Notes: a model not told the origin generated them from the sequence alone. Shown: positions 43,014 to 54,180, counted from the first letter of the stretch. The stretch is DNA of 64,000 bases from Vibrio furnissii CIP 102972 (GCF_000176175.1 NZ_ACZP01000013.1:1071695-1135694), one strand, 5' to 3'. Program-made: numbers and translations.

Positions 43014-45131
43014 TTAGACTTTAAACTGTGACACCAGCCGTTGTTGTTCTTGGCTCAGCTCGCTGATCTGCGTTCCGACCGCTTCCGATTCCCCGGCTTG
43101 CTCTAGGATTTGCGCGCTGAGATCTCGAATGTTGGCCACACTTTGATTGACTTCTGCCGACACCGTTTGCTGCTCCTCCGCCGCTTTCACAATCTGCGAA
43201 TTCATGTCATTGATCGAGGCGATGGCATCAAACACCTGTCCCAGTTCAGCCACAGCGTTTTGAACTTGTTGCGCAGTCCCATTGGCCAGTTGATTACTGT
43301 CTTGAATTGCGGCAACCACATCTCGCGTGCCTTTGTGAACTTGCTCAATCACCAAACGAATTTCGCCGACGGAATCTTGTGTTCGGCTGGCCAAATTACG
43401 CACTTCATCTGCGACCACCGCAAATCCTCGTCCTTGCTCCCCTGCCCGTGCAGCTTCAATTGCCGCATTCAGGGCCAACAAGTTGGTCTGCTCTGAGATA
43501 CCTTCGATGACTTCCAGAATTTCCGTGATATTCGCGTTGTTCTGCGCCAATTCTTCCACCACCGGCACGGCTTCGCTCATTTTCTGCACCAGTTTGAGCA
43601 TTTCTTGCTCAGATGCTTCGATAACATTTTGCCCCAACTGCGCCGAATGATTCGCTTGCTCTGCCGCCTTCACCGCGTTTTCAGCATTATGAACCACCAG
43701 ACTTGCCGTCTGGGTCATCTCTTCCGACGCCGTCGCCACCAAGTCAACCTCTTTGAACTGCGATTCACTACGCAAGCGAGTTTGTGCGGCCGCCACTTTG
43801 GATTGCTCAGAAGTCGCCGCCACGGAATGGGTCGCATCCACCACCTGACGAATGGTCGACTGCAACTTATCCAGAAATTGGTTGAATCCCAATGCCAGTT
43901 GGCCGACTTCATCTTGGGAAGCCACCGCCAAACGCTGCGTCAAATCCCCTTCACCTGAAGCAATGTCTTTCAAACGAACCACGACGGCCCGAATCGGTTT
44001 CACAATGCGCGACGCTGTCAGAGCAATAATCAGCAGACCGAGTACAACAAACAACAAGCCGGCAATAAGCTCTGCTTTCACCCCGTTTTCCACTTGTGTG
44101 GAAATCACGCTATCGAGTTCATTGGCATCTGCCAACACACTGCTGCGTGGCATCTCAAAGATCACGCCCCACGTTTGATTGGCTACATGAATCGGTGCAA
44201 ACACCGTTAGCCACGCACGATCATCCGTCCATTGTGTTTTGACTTCATTGCCAAACAACAGATCCGTCACTTGATCGCCGCTTAGAGTCGAACCTGAAAA
44301 CGGCTGACCGATCGGTAATGCGTTGTCATCACTTGCGATCAACGTCCCATCCAAACTAATGATAAACACTCGGCCATTGCCACCGAACAGGCTGCGATCC
44401 GAATCTTGAGCAATTTTCAGCAGCGGATTGAGTTTTAGATCAATCCCGTAAAAACCAACCGCAACATCATCAATTTTGATTGGCACGGAAATCGATGTCG
44501 CCAAGAGTCCGCCATTGTCTTGTTCAATCAAACGCGGCGTGGTGACACACGCTTCACCGCTACTGAGCGGACAATAAAATCGCTCGCTGTTGGCTGAATC
44601 GGCCAGCGATTTTTCACTCAGCACATTCGCCACCACATTTTCACCATTGGCAGTCGTCATCCAGTAAGGTGCAAAACGACCTTTTTCATTCGAGCCAACG
44701 TAATCCGCATTGATGTAGTTGTCGTCCTCGCTGTCGAGCATGTTGGGTTTGAAAACCAGATACGCCCCATCGATGGTCGCAAAGTTCAGCACCGATTTGC
44801 GCACCATGTCGTCCAGCGATGTGCGCAGTTCTTCGCTGTCGCCGAAATTTTCTTCAGCATTGGTTTTTAAGAACAGCGCGTTGGACGCGAGCATTTCCGC
44901 TCGATAAATGGCTTCATTGAGGAATTCAGAAATTTCAGTCGCATTTAACTGAGCACGTGTCTGCAGCAGTTGCTGAGATTTGTTGATCACCGAAGCAGCA
45001 CTTTGCTGTTTGATGATTTTTTGATTATTGACTGCGTTATAAACCGAAAAGCCAATAAGAGAAAGTGACGTCACGAGAAGGCAGATTCCCGCCATCAGCG
45101 TAATTTTCCACTGAACTGATAGTGTTCGCAT
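43014..45131 (-). CDS. Methyl-accepting chemotaxis protein with Cache sensor
   Basis: The 705-residue receptor has a membrane helix at about 10-32 and a double-Cache-like periplasmic domain (about 40-345, with [11 protein letters not shown] and GFYGIDLKL). A second helix lies at about 355-377, then HAMP ([21 protein letters not shown]) and a signalling hairpin with [20 protein letters not shown] and [15 protein letters not shown]. The ligand is not predictable. There is no pentapeptide tether (NWETF-like) at the C-terminus. Confidence 0.93.
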   Translation of the reverse strand: MRTLSVQWKITLMAGICLLVTSLSLIGFSVYNAVNNQKIIKQQSAASVINKSQQLLQTRAQLNATEISEFLNEAIYRAEMLASNALFLKTNAEENFGDSEELRTSLDDMVRKSVLNFATIDGAYLVFKPNMLDSEDDNYINADYVGSNEKGRFAPYWMTTANGENVVANVLSEKSLADSANSERFYCPLSSGEACVTTPRLIEQDNGGLLATSISVPIKIDDVAVGFYGIDLKLNPLLKIAQDSDRSLFGGNGRVFIISLDGTLIASDDNALPIGQPFSGSTLSGDQVTDLLFGNEVKTQWTDDRAWLTVFAPIHVANQTWGVIFEMPRSSVLADANELDSVISTQVENGVKAELIAGLLFVVLGLLIIALTASRIVKPIRAVVVRLKDIASGEGDLTQRLAVASQDEVGQLALGFNQFLDKLQSTIRQVVDATHSVAATSEQSKVAAAQTRLRSESQFKEVDLVATASEEMTQTASLVVHNAENAVKAAEQANHSAQLGQNVIEASEQEMLKLVQKMSEAVPVVEELAQNNANITEILEVIEGISEQTNLLALNAAIEAARAGEQGRGFAVVADEVRNLASRTQDSVGEIRLVIEQVHKGTRDVVAAIQDSNQLANGTAQQVQNAVAELGQVFDAIASINDMNSQIVKAAEEQQTVSAEVNQSVANIRDLSAQILEQAGESEAVGTQISELSQEQQRLVSQFKV

Positions 45132-45334
45132 ACAACATCCTTATGCTTGCGCCATTTGCCCTTTAATCGAACAAGGAAGCTTGAAATTAGACCACAATCT
45201 ATCGATTTATCAACTGAAAGTTTACACCGTTTTTACAACTTCCTGACTCAGACAGTATTGCAGAGGTTTTTCGTCTTGTGATCACTTTTGAAGCTGGTAA
45301 CATCGTTGATTAAAACCATAAGAAAGGACAAACC

Positions 45335-46144
45335 ATGAAAGTCATCAGCTTTAATATCAACGGCTTGCGTGCTCGACTACACCAACTTCAAGCAGTCATT
45401 GATAAACATCAGCCTGACGTAATTGGCCTACAGGAAATCAAAGTTCATGATGAAGCGTTTCCACTCGAAGACGTGGAAGCGATGGGCTACAAGGTTTACT
45501 TCCACGGTCAAAAAGCGCATTACGGCGTCGCTATGCTGTGCAAGCAAACGCCCTTGGAAGTCCGCAAAGGCTTCCCAACCGACAATGATGATCATCAAAA
45601 ACGTATGATCATGGCGACCTTCCTCAATGAACAAGGCCAAAAAGTCACGGTCATGAACGGGTACTTCCCTCAGGGCGACAACATCAGTCATGAGACGAAA
45701 TTTCCCTATAAGCGCCAGTTCTACGCGGATCTGATGACCTATCTGAATGACTACCACACGAAAGACGATCAACTGATTGTGATGGGCGACATCAACATCA
45801 GCCCAATTGACTTGGATATCGGCATTGGTGAGCCGAACCGTCAACGCTGGCTAAAAACGGGCAAATGTTCATTCCAACCTGAAGAGCGTCAGTGGTTAAA
45901 AACCCTGCTAGATTGGGGCTTTGAAGATACATTCCGTAAACTGCATCCGGCGGTTAACGATCAGTTTTCGTGGTTCGATTACCGCTCAAAAGGGTTCGAT
46001 GACAACCGCGGCCTGCGCATTGATGTGATTCTGGCCACGCCATCGTTGGCCGCAACATGTGTCGAAGCTGGAATCGACTACGAACTACGCGGCATTGAGA
46101 AACCTTCTGACCACGCACCGATTTGGTCGGTCTTTTCAAATTAA
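45335..46144 (+). CDS. xthA: Exodeoxyribonuclease III
   Basis: The 269-residue AP endonuclease/3' exonuclease has FNINGLRAR, the metal Glu in [41 protein letters not shown] and SDHAPIW. It acts in base-excision repair. It stands alone, divergent from the chemoreceptor gene. Confidence 0.97.
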   Translation: MKVISFNINGLRARLHQLQAVIDKHQPDVIGLQEIKVHDEAFPLEDVEAMGYKVYFHGQKAHYGVAMLCKQTPLEVRKGFPTDNDDHQKRMIMATFLNEQGQKVTVMNGYFPQGDNISHETKFPYKRQFYADLMTYLNDYHTKDDQLIVMGDINISPIDLDIGIGEPNRQRWLKTGKCSFQPEERQWLKTLLDWGFEDTFRKLHPAVNDQFSWFDYRSKGFDDNRGLRIDVILATPSLAATCVEAGIDYELRGIEKPSDHAPIWSVFSN

Positions 46145-46162
46145 ACTGCACCTGCGATAGAT

Positions 46163-46190
46163 CAAAAAGCCCCGAATTCGGGGCTATTCT
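46163..46190. terminator. Terminator between xthA and artM
   Basis: AGCCCCGAATTCGGGGCT is flanked by A4 and T-rich sequence, usable in both directions. Confidence 0.75.
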
Positions 46191-46230
46191 CATTGCGTTG
46201 TCGCTCCGTCGAGGCGTTCGCCTCAAGACG

Positions 46231-46908
46231 TTAACTCAGAGGACGTAGATACGCGAGGAAGCGTTTCTCTGCTTTTTTGAAGCAGAAGATAATGATAAAC
46301 GTGAGCGACATGTAAAACAGACCAGCGGTAAGGAATGACTCAAATGGCGCGTAGTAGCGCGAGTTGACCAAGCGCGCTGCCCCCGTCAAATCCATGATGG
46401 TGACGATCCCCGCCACAGCGCTGCCGTGTAACATGAAGATCACTTCATTACTGTAGGCCGGCAATGCACGACGCAATGCGCTTGGCAACACCACTCGGCG
46501 ATAGGTTTTCCATGTGCTCATGCCATACGCTTTGGCCGCTTCCACTTCACCTTTGGGTAACCCGTTGATGGCGCCACGAATGATTTCAGCGGTGTAAGCC
46601 GATGTATTGAGCACGAACGAGACCAACGCACAAAACCATGCATTTTCCCACAAAGTGTCTTTCACTGGGAAAAACTGATCCATGCCGTAATAAATGAGAT
46701 ACAACTGAACCAGCAGCGGCGTTCCACGGAAAAAGTAGATATATGCCCACGCCGGCGTGCTAATCGCATAATTGCGACTGTTGCGCGCAATCGCCAATGG
46801 AATCGCAATGCTGAGCCCGATGACCAGTGCAACCCCCACCAGCCAAACCGTCGTCCACAGGCCACTGAAATAGATAGGCAAACTTCCGATAATGAGAGAA
46901 AAATCCAT
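46231..46908 (-). CDS. artM: Arginine-type ABC transporter permease ArtM
   Basis: The 225-residue inner-membrane permease has five hydrophobic segments and the EAA loop EVEAAKAYGMSTWKTYRRVVLP that contacts the ATPase. It belongs to the HisMQ family. It begins 6 bases after artQ. Confidence 0.93.
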   Translation of the reverse strand: MDFSLIIGSLPIYFSGLWTTVWLVGVALVIGLSIAIPLAIARNSRNYAISTPAWAYIYFFRGTPLLVQLYLIYYGMDQFFPVKDTLWENAWFCALVSFVLNTSAYTAEIIRGAINGLPKGEVEAAKAYGMSTWKTYRRVVLPSALRRALPAYSNEVIFMLHGSAVAGIVTIMDLTGAARLVNSRYYAPFESFLTAGLFYMSLTFIIIFCFKKAEKRFLAYLRPLS

Positions 46909-46914
46909 AGTCGT

Positions 46915-47655
46915 TTACCTCGTGTGAATACTGAATTTTCGTTCAACGATCTTCAACAGACCGGTGGAAACACTGGTAAATAGAAGAAAGATGATCGAGA
47001 CCGCCATGTAGAACGTAAATGGCATTTTAGTGGAACCTGCTGCCAGCGAACTCATCCGCACCATATCTTCCAAACCGATGATCGACACCAACGCCGTGGT
47101 TTTCAGCAGCACCAGCCAGTTGTTGCCAAAACCGGGCAACGCGTGACGAATCATTTGCGGTAAGAGAATGCGACGAAACGCGAGTGCGGCACTCATGCCA
47201 TAAGCTTTTGCAGCTTCAAGTTCGCCTTTGTCGACTGCCATAATGGCGCCGCGAAAGGTTTCTGCCATGTACGCGCCGAAGATAAAACCGATGGTCAGCA
47301 CCCCCGCGATAAACGGGCTGACATCAATGTAATCCGGTAGATAAGAGACCCATTCGTGGTTCGGGTCGCTAGACATAAACCAGTTGTTCAACCATTCGTT
47401 GATGGCATACAAACTGTTGTTGAGAAGAATTTGGCCACCAAAGAAAATGAGCATCATCAGAACCAAGTCCGGAATACCGCGAATGATGGTGGTATAAACG
47501 GTCGCAATGGCTCTCGCCCAACGGTACGGTGCGAGTTTGGCCAACGCACCTAACATGCCTAACAGCATCGCTAGCAGCAGTGAAAGCACGGCAACTTCGA
47601 TGGTCAGCACGGCTCCTTTGAAAATGGAGGCTTCGTATCCCTGTAAATCCAGCAT
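46915..47655 (-). CDS. artQ: Arginine-type ABC transporter permease ArtQ
   Basis: The 246-residue permease of the HisQ family has EAA loop ELEAAKAYGMSAALAFRRILLP and five membrane segments. A central insertion (about 75-110, NEWLNNWFMSSDPNHEW) is longer than in many ArtQ proteins. It follows a hairpin-rich gap after artJ. Confidence 0.93.
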   Translation of the reverse strand: MLDLQGYEASIFKGAVLTIEVAVLSLLLAMLLGMLGALAKLAPYRWARAIATVYTTIIRGIPDLVLMMLIFFGGQILLNNSLYAINEWLNNWFMSSDPNHEWVSYLPDYIDVSPFIAGVLTIGFIFGAYMAETFRGAIMAVDKGELEAAKAYGMSAALAFRRILLPQMIRHALPGFGNNWLVLLKTTALVSIIGLEDMVRMSSLAAGSTKMPFTFYMAVSIIFLLFTSVSTGLLKIVERKFSIHTR

Positions 47656-47659
47656 AACA

Positions 47660-47726
47660 ATGTTCCTAGTCCCTGAAAGCCTGGTTGCTGGGTACTGCTA
47701 CGAACTAGGAACCAGCAACCAGGAAT
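47660..47726 (-). repeat. Overlapping inverted repeats between artJ and artQ
   Basis: A 12-bp pair (CCTGGTTGCTGG at 47680-47691 with CCAGCAACCAGG at 47712-47723) and a 9-bp pair (GTTCCTAGT at 47662-47670 with ACTAGGAAC at 47704-47712) interlock. They share base 47712, so the two stems cannot fully form together. The site could stabilise the upstream artJ message or attenuate artQM; it looks like a small dispersed Vibrio repeat. Confidence 0.65.
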
Positions 47727-47771
47727 GCCTTTTATTATCTCAACACGAACGGTCGCGTTGTGTTCGGCTGA

Positions 47772-48548
47772 TTATTCGCCGTAAACATCATATTTGAAGT
47801 ATTTCGCGGCGATTTGTTGGTATTCGCCTTTCGCACGTAGGGCATCGATCGCAGCATTTAGTTTCTCTGTCAGATCTTTGTCTTGTTTACGTGTTGCGAT
47901 ACCAAAGCCGTCACCGAACCATTTCGGATCAGTCAATGAAGGACCCACGAATTCGTAGCCTTCACCACCCGGTTTGTTTAGCACGCCATCTTCCAGTGCC
48001 GACGCATCACCCAGAACGGCTGCGATACGGCCATTCGCCAGATCTAAATACGCTTCATCAAATGAACCATAACGCACGATCTCAACCGCATCGCCATAGT
48101 TGTCAGTCAGGTATTTATCGTGTGTAGTGGCACGTTGAACACCAATTTTCACCCCTTTCAGACCTTCTTTCGTGAAGTCGAGCTGTGCGCCTTTTTTCGC
48201 GATAAATTTATTAGGGATCAGCGCGTATTTGTTGGTGAAATCGACTTTTTTCTTACGCTCTTCGGTAATAGACATCGCCGCGATGATGGCATCATATTTA
48301 CGTGCCAACAGCGATGGAATGATGCCATCCCAATCCTGTGGAACGATCTTACATTGCACCTGCATCTCTTTACACAAAGCGTTGGCCATATCCACGTCAA
48401 AGCCTTTCAGAGAGCCATCTGCTTCTGTCCAGCTAAACGGAGGGTACGCGCCTTCAATGCCGAAGCGAACGGTTTTCCATTCTTTCGCTTGGGCGACGCC
48501 CGTTGCTGCTGTTGCTGCCAAAGCCGCCACTAATAACCACTTTTTCAT
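47772..48548 (-). CDS. artJ: Arginine-type ABC transporter substrate-binding protein
   Basis: The 258-residue periplasmic protein has signal peptide MKKWLLVAALAATAATGVAQA and the family-3 solute-binding signature GFDVDMANALCKEMQVQCK. AGGAG lies 7 bases before ATG 48548, preferred to the ATG at 48554, which almost touches it. Its specificity for arginine, lysine or ornithine is inferred from the operon. Confidence 0.9.
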   Translation of the reverse strand: MKKWLLVAALAATAATGVAQAKEWKTVRFGIEGAYPPFSWTEADGSLKGFDVDMANALCKEMQVQCKIVPQDWDGIIPSLLARKYDAIIAAMSITEERKKKVDFTNKYALIPNKFIAKKGAQLDFTKEGLKGVKIGVQRATTHDKYLTDNYGDAVEIVRYGSFDEAYLDLANGRIAAVLGDASALEDGVLNKPGGEGYEFVGPSLTDPKWFGDGFGIATRKQDKDLTEKLNAAIDALRAKGEYQQIAAKYFKYDVYGE

Positions 48549-48654
48549 TTCCATACTCCTGTGATTGTATTGTTGTGTTTGTTGTTGCTCTACGCTGCGA
48601 GTTCATACTTCGGTGCCACCGCGGCATTCCGACGACAAACCTTGGGCATAAAAA

Positions 48655-49425
48655 TCAATAAATTGATGAAATAAACTGTTTCAGACGTTCTGAATCTGGG
48701 TCACTGAACAACTTGGCCGGATTCCCCTGCTCTTCGACACGCCCTTGATGCAAGAACATCACGTGGTTAGAGACATCACGCGCAAACGCCATTTCGTGGG
48801 TTACCACCAACATGGTGCGTCCTTCTTCAGCCAGATCACGCATCACGCCAAGCACTTCGCCAACCAATTCAGGGTCAAGCGCGGATGTTGGTTCATCGAA
48901 CAGCATCACTTCCGGATCCACTGCCAGCGCGCGAGCAATCGCCGCACGTTGTTGCTGACCACCAGATAAGTGACCTGGGTAGTAATCGCGACGCTCGTAA
49001 AGACCAACTTTTTTGAGCAGGATCTCTGCGTTCTCGATCGCCTGAGCTTTGGGGACGCCAAGGACGTGCACGGGAGCCTCAATGACATTTTCCAGCACGG
49101 TCATGTGCGACCATAAGTTGAAACCTTGAAAAACCATCGCCAGACGCGAACGGATGCGTTGGACTTGCTTTTCATTGGCTGGAGACGATTCCCCCTGTCG
49201 GTTTTTCTTCATTTGGATCAGTTCACCTTTGACCCAAATTTCACCTGCAGTGGGTGTTTCCAATAAGTTGATGCATCGAAGAAAGGTACTTTTGCCAGAA
49301 CCCGATGAACCGATGATCGAAATCACGTCACCTTTGTGAGCCTGAAGTGAAATGCCCTTCAGAACCTCGTTCTGGCCAAACGTTTTGTGCAGGTTTTTGA
49401 TATCCAGCGCGGCTACATCAGTCAT
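48655..49425 (-). CDS. artP: Arginine-type ABC transporter ATPase ArtP
   Basis: The 256-residue ATPase has Walker A GSSGSGKST, the signature LSGGQQQRAAIARAL, Walker B VMLFDEPTSALDPE and the switch His in VVTHEM. It is the first gene of the art operon. ATG 49425 has AGGGAG 9 bases upstream. Confidence 0.95.
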   Translation of the reverse strand: MTDVAALDIKNLHKTFGQNEVLKGISLQAHKGDVISIIGSSGSGKSTFLRCINLLETPTAGEIWVKGELIQMKKNRQGESSPANEKQVQRIRSRLAMVFQGFNLWSHMTVLENVIEAPVHVLGVPKAQAIENAEILLKKVGLYERRDYYPGHLSGGQQQRAAIARALAVDPEVMLFDEPTSALDPELVGEVLGVMRDLAEEGRTMLVVTHEMAFARDVSNHVMFLHQGRVEEQGNPAKLFSDPDSERLKQFISSIY

Positions 49426-50035
49426 GCGCTCTAACTCCCTGTATTTTTTATCACTGCCGAGCATTCCAGCTCAATTTCGGATACAAACTAGCACTCTCCC
49501 CAATAACATGCAACAAATCATTAACCTAAAAAATCAGTATATTTAGTTATTTAATCTGACTAGTAATTCAAGTTTTAGCCAATTCTTCTCCAAACACCGC
49601 ATAGAATCACACGAAACCAGAAGAAAAATTTACTGACATTTATTAACATTTTTATAAAAGTAAGACCTGCCGCAAGATTTCTGGGCAACATTTGTCACCA
49701 AGTGATACATCTCTCAAACTGAACAAATTTTTGGAAAGAATACTTACAATTTGAAATTAAATTTCACACTTAATCGCCAGTATGTGACTGATTTCATTCG
49801 TGTAATGTAGCTTAATTTCATATCTATTCTTAAAGTGATCAAGATCAATCACCCTAAGGGGTTAGCACGCTAAACTCGCCAACAAATAAAAGAGTAAATA
49901 AAAACTCTGTATTCAATCAGTTGGTTATGCATAGTCATTGCAAAAATGAACACTTATGCAGTTTAAACCGTTTCGCTTCGGCAATTTATTTAGAATTCAA
50001 TTAAGAATTACTTACTTTTAACATATGAGGAATCT
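49426..50035. promoter_or_regulatory. Intergenic region artP / DUF3360 gene with FNR-type box
   Basis: About 610 AT-rich bases carry no credible gene. GTGAT-CAAG-ATCAA at 49835-49848 matches the FNR consensus with one change, 188 bases before the DUF3360 start, and precedes the palindrome ACCCTAAGGGGT. It may give anaerobic control of the pyruvate formate-lyase region. Divergent promoters for artP must also lie here. Confidence 0.5.
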
Positions 50036-51577
50036 ATGTCAGACGTAGTCAATCAAGAGCGCTCAGACATCGACACAAAGAGCTATAAAGAGCTCCACCG
50101 TCCAGCATCTGAGTTTGCAAGCCGCTCCGATTACCTAGACCACGAACTGCAGATCATGAAGCCACGTCGCTTCGGCCTGAACCTGCCTGGTCGTGACTTC
50201 CGTTTTGAACTTGAAGACTTAGTGCCAGCACTTGCTGGTACCATCGGCATTATCGCGATGTACTCTGCCGTCATGATGTCTTGGGCTGAGGGGCTGACCC
50301 AAGCTTGGGATCATGTCTCGCTTGGTAAAGACTTTGCGATTGAAGTGGCACGTGTAGAAATGCTGATCCCAGCACTGCTGTTCTGTATCATTTCTTCAGG
50401 CTTTCTCAACCCACGCGCAAACCTTGCGGGGAACCATGGTCCAATGATCCCATTGATCGGAACGATCGCTCTGGCGGGTGCTCACCCACTGGCACTGGCG
50501 ATTCTGATCGGTGTGTTTGGCCTGATTCTGAGCTTCTTAAAAGGTGGTTCAAAACTGGTGAACCTCACCTCGGAAGGAACCGCCGGTGGCTTGCTCATCT
50601 TCTTAGGATTGACCGGCACCATGAGTCAGATCACCTCCATCCAAGAGTGGGCCGTTGGTCTGCAATCGGCGAGCGTTGAAGCGGGCAGCATGGGTTATGT
50701 GGGCTTGATTGTTCTGGGTGTGACTGTCGCTATTTATGCGTACCTTGCCAAAGTGAACAAACGCTGGCTGGCCATCCCGGTGTGTGCCTTTACCGGTCTG
50801 GCGATTGCGCTGGTTCTGGGTGCAGGTTTTGACATCAAGTTTGAAACCCAAATGGGCTTACCAAACCTTAACCCAGTTTACTGGTGGGGCAGCACTGAAC
50901 AAGGTTGGATGCTGGGTCTGCCGAACGTAGAACACTTTATTGCTTCACTACCGTTCGCGATTCTTGCCGTTGCCATGTGGTCACCTGACTTCCTCGGCCA
51001 CCGCATCTTCCAAGAGCTGAACTACCCGCGCAAAACTGAGAAAGTGCTGATGGATGTCGATGACACCATGACCATGTGTTCTGTACGCCAGATGGTGGGG
51101 ACTGCCGTTGGTGGCGGTAACATTACGTCGTCTTGGGGGACATACATGATTCCAGCGGCGATCGCGAAGCGTCCGATCCCAGCTGGTGCCATCCTACTTG
51201 GTTCATTCTGTATCATTGTTGCGATTCTTGGTTTCCCAATGGACGTAGCGGTATGGCCGCCAGTGATGCGTGTGGCACTATTAGTTGGTGTCTCCCTACC
51301 GCTACTTGAAGCGGGTATGCAAATGGTCCGTGACACGAAAGATTCACAAGCAGCTGGTATTTGTATCTTTGCTTCTATTGTTACGAACCCAGTTTTAGCA
51401 TGGGCGCTGACCATGTTCTTGGATAACAATGGTTTGATTGGTGACAAAGAGCGTGCATCACGCCTGTCATTCGCCGATAAAATCATTATTCCAGTCGGCG
51501 TGTTTATTATCTGTTTAGTTGCTATGCTTGCTGTGGGTATGCTGGAAAGCCAATATGGCCTCAAGGCTTGGCTGTAA
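50036..51577 (+). CDS. DUF3360 family inner-membrane protein, putative transporter
   Basis: The 513-residue protein has a hydrophilic N-terminus (about 60 residues) and 10-12 membrane segments. Motifs include NPRANLAGNHGPMIPLIGTIALAGAHPLAL (split by turns), and MWSPDFLGHRIFQELNYP with VDDTMTMCSVRQMVG. The layout recalls SLC4/SLC26-like anion transporters, and the family is common in Vibrio. Position directly before pflB suggests a link to fermentation products, where E. coli has focA, but it is not a FocA homologue. Substrate unknown. GAGGAA lies 5 bases upstream of the ATG. Confidence 0.8.
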   Translation: MSDVVNQERSDIDTKSYKELHRPASEFASRSDYLDHELQIMKPRRFGLNLPGRDFRFELEDLVPALAGTIGIIAMYSAVMMSWAEGLTQAWDHVSLGKDFAIEVARVEMLIPALLFCIISSGFLNPRANLAGNHGPMIPLIGTIALAGAHPLALAILIGVFGLILSFLKGGSKLVNLTSEGTAGGLLIFLGLTGTMSQITSIQEWAVGLQSASVEAGSMGYVGLIVLGVTVAIYAYLAKVNKRWLAIPVCAFTGLAIALVLGAGFDIKFETQMGLPNLNPVYWWGSTEQGWMLGLPNVEHFIASLPFAILAVAMWSPDFLGHRIFQELNYPRKTEKVLMDVDDTMTMCSVRQMVGTAVGGGNITSSWGTYMIPAAIAKRPIPAGAILLGSFCIIVAILGFPMDVAVWPPVMRVALLVGVSLPLLEAGMQMVRDTKDSQAAGICIFASIVTNPVLAWALTMFLDNNGLIGDKERASRLSFADKIIIPVGVFIICLVAMLAVGMLESQYGLKAWL

Positions 51578-51603
51578 AGCGGCAACTCGGGATTCAACAA
51601 TAC

Positions 51604-51630
51604 TTTGGGTAGTGCTTAGCACTACCCAAA
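51604..51630 (+). terminator. Terminator of the DUF3360 gene
   Basis: A 12-bp perfect stem TTTGGGTAGTGC / GCACTACCCAAA with a three-base loop and T-rich tail lies 26 bases after the stop. It indicates pflB has its own promoter. Confidence 0.8.
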
Positions 51631-51714
51631 CTTTATTTGAAATTTTTAACTTTTATTGATTTAGTTTAAGGTTTACGAGTTTTTTTTAGCTTACATTGCC
51701 AATCAAGGGGAACA

Positions 51715-51784
51715 AATAACAATATCTATATTCAAACAGATGAGTATAATTTTTGCGTATAGATTGAATATAGATATTGTTATT
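51715..51784. repeat. 21-bp perfect inverted repeat upstream of pflB
   Basis: Arms at 51715-51735 and 51764-51784 (AATAACAATATC... and its complement) are identical over 21 bases and separated by 28 bases. The spacer contains TATAAT (51753-51758 region). The right arm ends 92 bases before the pflB ATG. It could be a large leader hairpin, a paired operator, or a miniature element. Confidence 0.8.
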
Positions 51785-51876
51785 CAATGAGTGTACTGCC
51801 TCCCGCATTACATGCAGGATAGCTGGCTCAACGGCGAAACAGTACGTGTTTTTTCTACTAAAAAGGTAGGTATGTC

Positions 51877-54153
51877 ATGGCAGAGCAATTTGCTAAAGCT
51901 TGGGAAGGTTTTGCAGCAGGTGACTGGCAAAACGAAGTCAATGTTCGTGATTTTATTCAAAAGAACTACACTCCTTACGAGGGTGACGAATCTTTCCTAG
52001 TTTCTGAAGGCACCGAAGCAACTAACAAGCTTTGGGCACAAGTAATGGAAGGTATCAAACAAGAAAACTCAACTCACGCTCCTGTTGATTTCGATACTTC
52101 TGTTATCTCTACCATCACAGCTCACGATGCGGGCTACATCAATAAAGACCTAGAAACAATCGTTGGTCTTCAAACCGAAAAACCTCTGAAACGTGCTCTT
52201 ATCCCTAACGGTGGTATCCGCATGGTTGAGAGTTCTTGCCACGCTTACGGCCGTGAACTAGACCCTGAAGTTAAAAAAATCTACACCGAGTACCGTAAAA
52301 CTCACAACCAAGGTGTATTTGACATCTACACACCAGCAATTCTTGCTTGTCGTAAATCAGGCGTACTGACTGGTCTTCCAGACGCATACGGCCGCGGTCG
52401 TATCATCGGTGACTACCGTCGTATCGCACTTTACGGTATCGACTTCCTGATGGCTGACAAATTCGCTCAATTCACTTCTCTACAAGAGCAGTTTGAAAAC
52501 GGCGAAGATCTGCAAATGACCATGCAACTGCGTGAAGAAATCGCAGAGCAACACCGTGCTCTTGGCCAAATCAAAAAAATGGCTGCGAAATACGGTTTTG
52601 ACATCGGTCGCCCAGCAGAAACTGCACAAGAAGCAATCCAATGGACTTACTTCGGCTACCTAGCTGCAGTTAAATCACAAAACGGTGCTGCAATGTCTCT
52701 AGGTCGTACTTCGACTTTCCTAGACGTGTACATCGAACGTGACCTGAAAGCAGGCACAATCACTGAAGAACAAGCGCAAGAAATGATCGACCATTTCGTG
52801 ATGAAACTGCGTATGGTTCGTTTCCTACGTACTCCTGAGTACGATGAACTGTTCTCTGGCGACCCAATCTGGGCAACTGAATCTATCGGTGGTATGGGTC
52901 TTGACGGCCGTACTCTAGTTAGCAAAACTAACTTCCGCTTCCTGAACAGCCTATACACCATGGGTCCTTCTCCAGAGCCAAACATCACTGTACTTTGGTC
53001 TGAAAAACTGCCAGAAGGCTTCAAAAAATTCTGTGCAAAAGTTTCAATCGACACGTCTTCTATCCAATACGAAAACGACGATTTGATGCGCCCAGACTTC
53101 GATTCTGACGACTACGCGATCGCATGTTGTGTATCTCCAATGGTTATTGGTAAACAAATGCAGTTCTTCGGTGCTCGTGCAAACTTGGCGAAAACTATGC
53201 TTTACACCATCAACGGTGGTGTGGATGAAAAATCTAAAGCACAAGTTGGTCCTAAAATGCCAAAAATCACTTCAGAAGTTCTGGATTTCGATGAAGTATG
53301 GGACAAAATGGACCACTTCATGGACTGGTTGGCAAAACAATACGTCACTGCATTGAACGCTATCCACTTCATGCACGACAAATACAGCTACGAAGCGTCA
53401 CTGATGGCACTGCACGATCGTGATGTGAAACGTACAATGGCTTGTGGTATCGCTGGTCTGTCTGTTGCTGCTGACTCTCTGTCTGCAATCAAATACGCAA
53501 CTGTTAAACCAATCCGTGACGAAGATGGCGTTGCAGTCGATTTCGAAATCGAAGGCGATTACCCTAAATTCGGTAACAACGATGCACGTGTTGATGACAT
53601 CGCATGTCAACTAGTTGAAGTATTCATGAACAAGATTCGTGAACTGAAAACTTACCGCAACGCGATTCCTACTCAGTCTATCCTGACTATCACTTCAAAC
53701 GTGGTATACGGTAAAAAAACTGGTAACACACCTGACGGTCGTCGTGCTGGCGCTCCATTCGGTCCTGGTGCAAACCCAATGCACGGCCGTGATGAGAAAG
53801 GTGCTGTTGCATCACTGACTTCAGTAGGTAAACTACCATTTGCACACGCTAAAGACGGTATCTCTTACACCTTCTCTATCGTGCCAAACGCACTGGGTAA
53901 AGAAGAAGGCTCACAACGCGCTAACCTTGCTGGTCTGATGGATGGTTACTTCCACCATGAATCTGGCATCGAAGGTGGTCAGCACCTAAACGTGAACGTA
54001 CTGAACCGTGAAACTCTGCTAGACGCAGTGAAACACCCAGAGAAGTACCCACAACTGACTATCCGTGTATCTGGTTACGCAGTACGCTTTAACTCTCTGA
54101 CTACTGAACAGCAGCAAGACGTTATCGCTCGTACTTTCACTGAATCACTATAA
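51877..54153 (+). CDS. pflB: Pyruvate formate-lyase
   Basis: The 758-residue glycyl-radical enzyme cleaves pyruvate with CoA to acetyl-CoA and formate under anaerobiosis. The active-site Cys pair is in AIACCVSPM (about 418-419) and the radical Gly in RVSGYAVRF near the C-terminus. Codon usage looks strongly biased, as in highly expressed genes. AGGTAGG lies about 8 bases before ATG 51877. Its activator pflA lies 3.4 kb away beyond two unrelated genes. Confidence 0.98.
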   Translation: MAEQFAKAWEGFAAGDWQNEVNVRDFIQKNYTPYEGDESFLVSEGTEATNKLWAQVMEGIKQENSTHAPVDFDTSVISTITAHDAGYINKDLETIVGLQTEKPLKRALIPNGGIRMVESSCHAYGRELDPEVKKIYTEYRKTHNQGVFDIYTPAILACRKSGVLTGLPDAYGRGRIIGDYRRIALYGIDFLMADKFAQFTSLQEQFENGEDLQMTMQLREEIAEQHRALGQIKKMAAKYGFDIGRPAETAQEAIQWTYFGYLAAVKSQNGAAMSLGRTSTFLDVYIERDLKAGTITEEQAQEMIDHFVMKLRMVRFLRTPEYDELFSGDPIWATESIGGMGLDGRTLVSKTNFRFLNSLYTMGPSPEPNITVLWSEKLPEGFKKFCAKVSIDTSSIQYENDDLMRPDFDSDDYAIACCVSPMVIGKQMQFFGARANLAKTMLYTINGGVDEKSKAQVGPKMPKITSEVLDFDEVWDKMDHFMDWLAKQYVTALNAIHFMHDKYSYEASLMALHDRDVKRTMACGIAGLSVAADSLSAIKYATVKPIRDEDGVAVDFEIEGDYPKFGNNDARVDDIACQLVEVFMNKIRELKTYRNAIPTQSILTITSNVVYGKKTGNTPDGRRAGAPFGPGANPMHGRDEKGAVASLTSVGKLPFAHAKDGISYTFSIVPNALGKEEGSQRANLAGLMDGYFHHESGIEGGQHLNVNVLNRETLLDAVKHPEKYPQLTIRVSGYAVRFNSLTTEQQQDVIARTFTESL

Positions 54154-54180
54154 GTTTCAGTCTCGACATAGTCGATGATC

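Noticed and set aside
47660..47726. Integron attC (VCR) site between artJ and artQ
   Set aside because: No conserved R-box/L-box core sequences of attC and no cassette-like gene; it lies within an intact operon.
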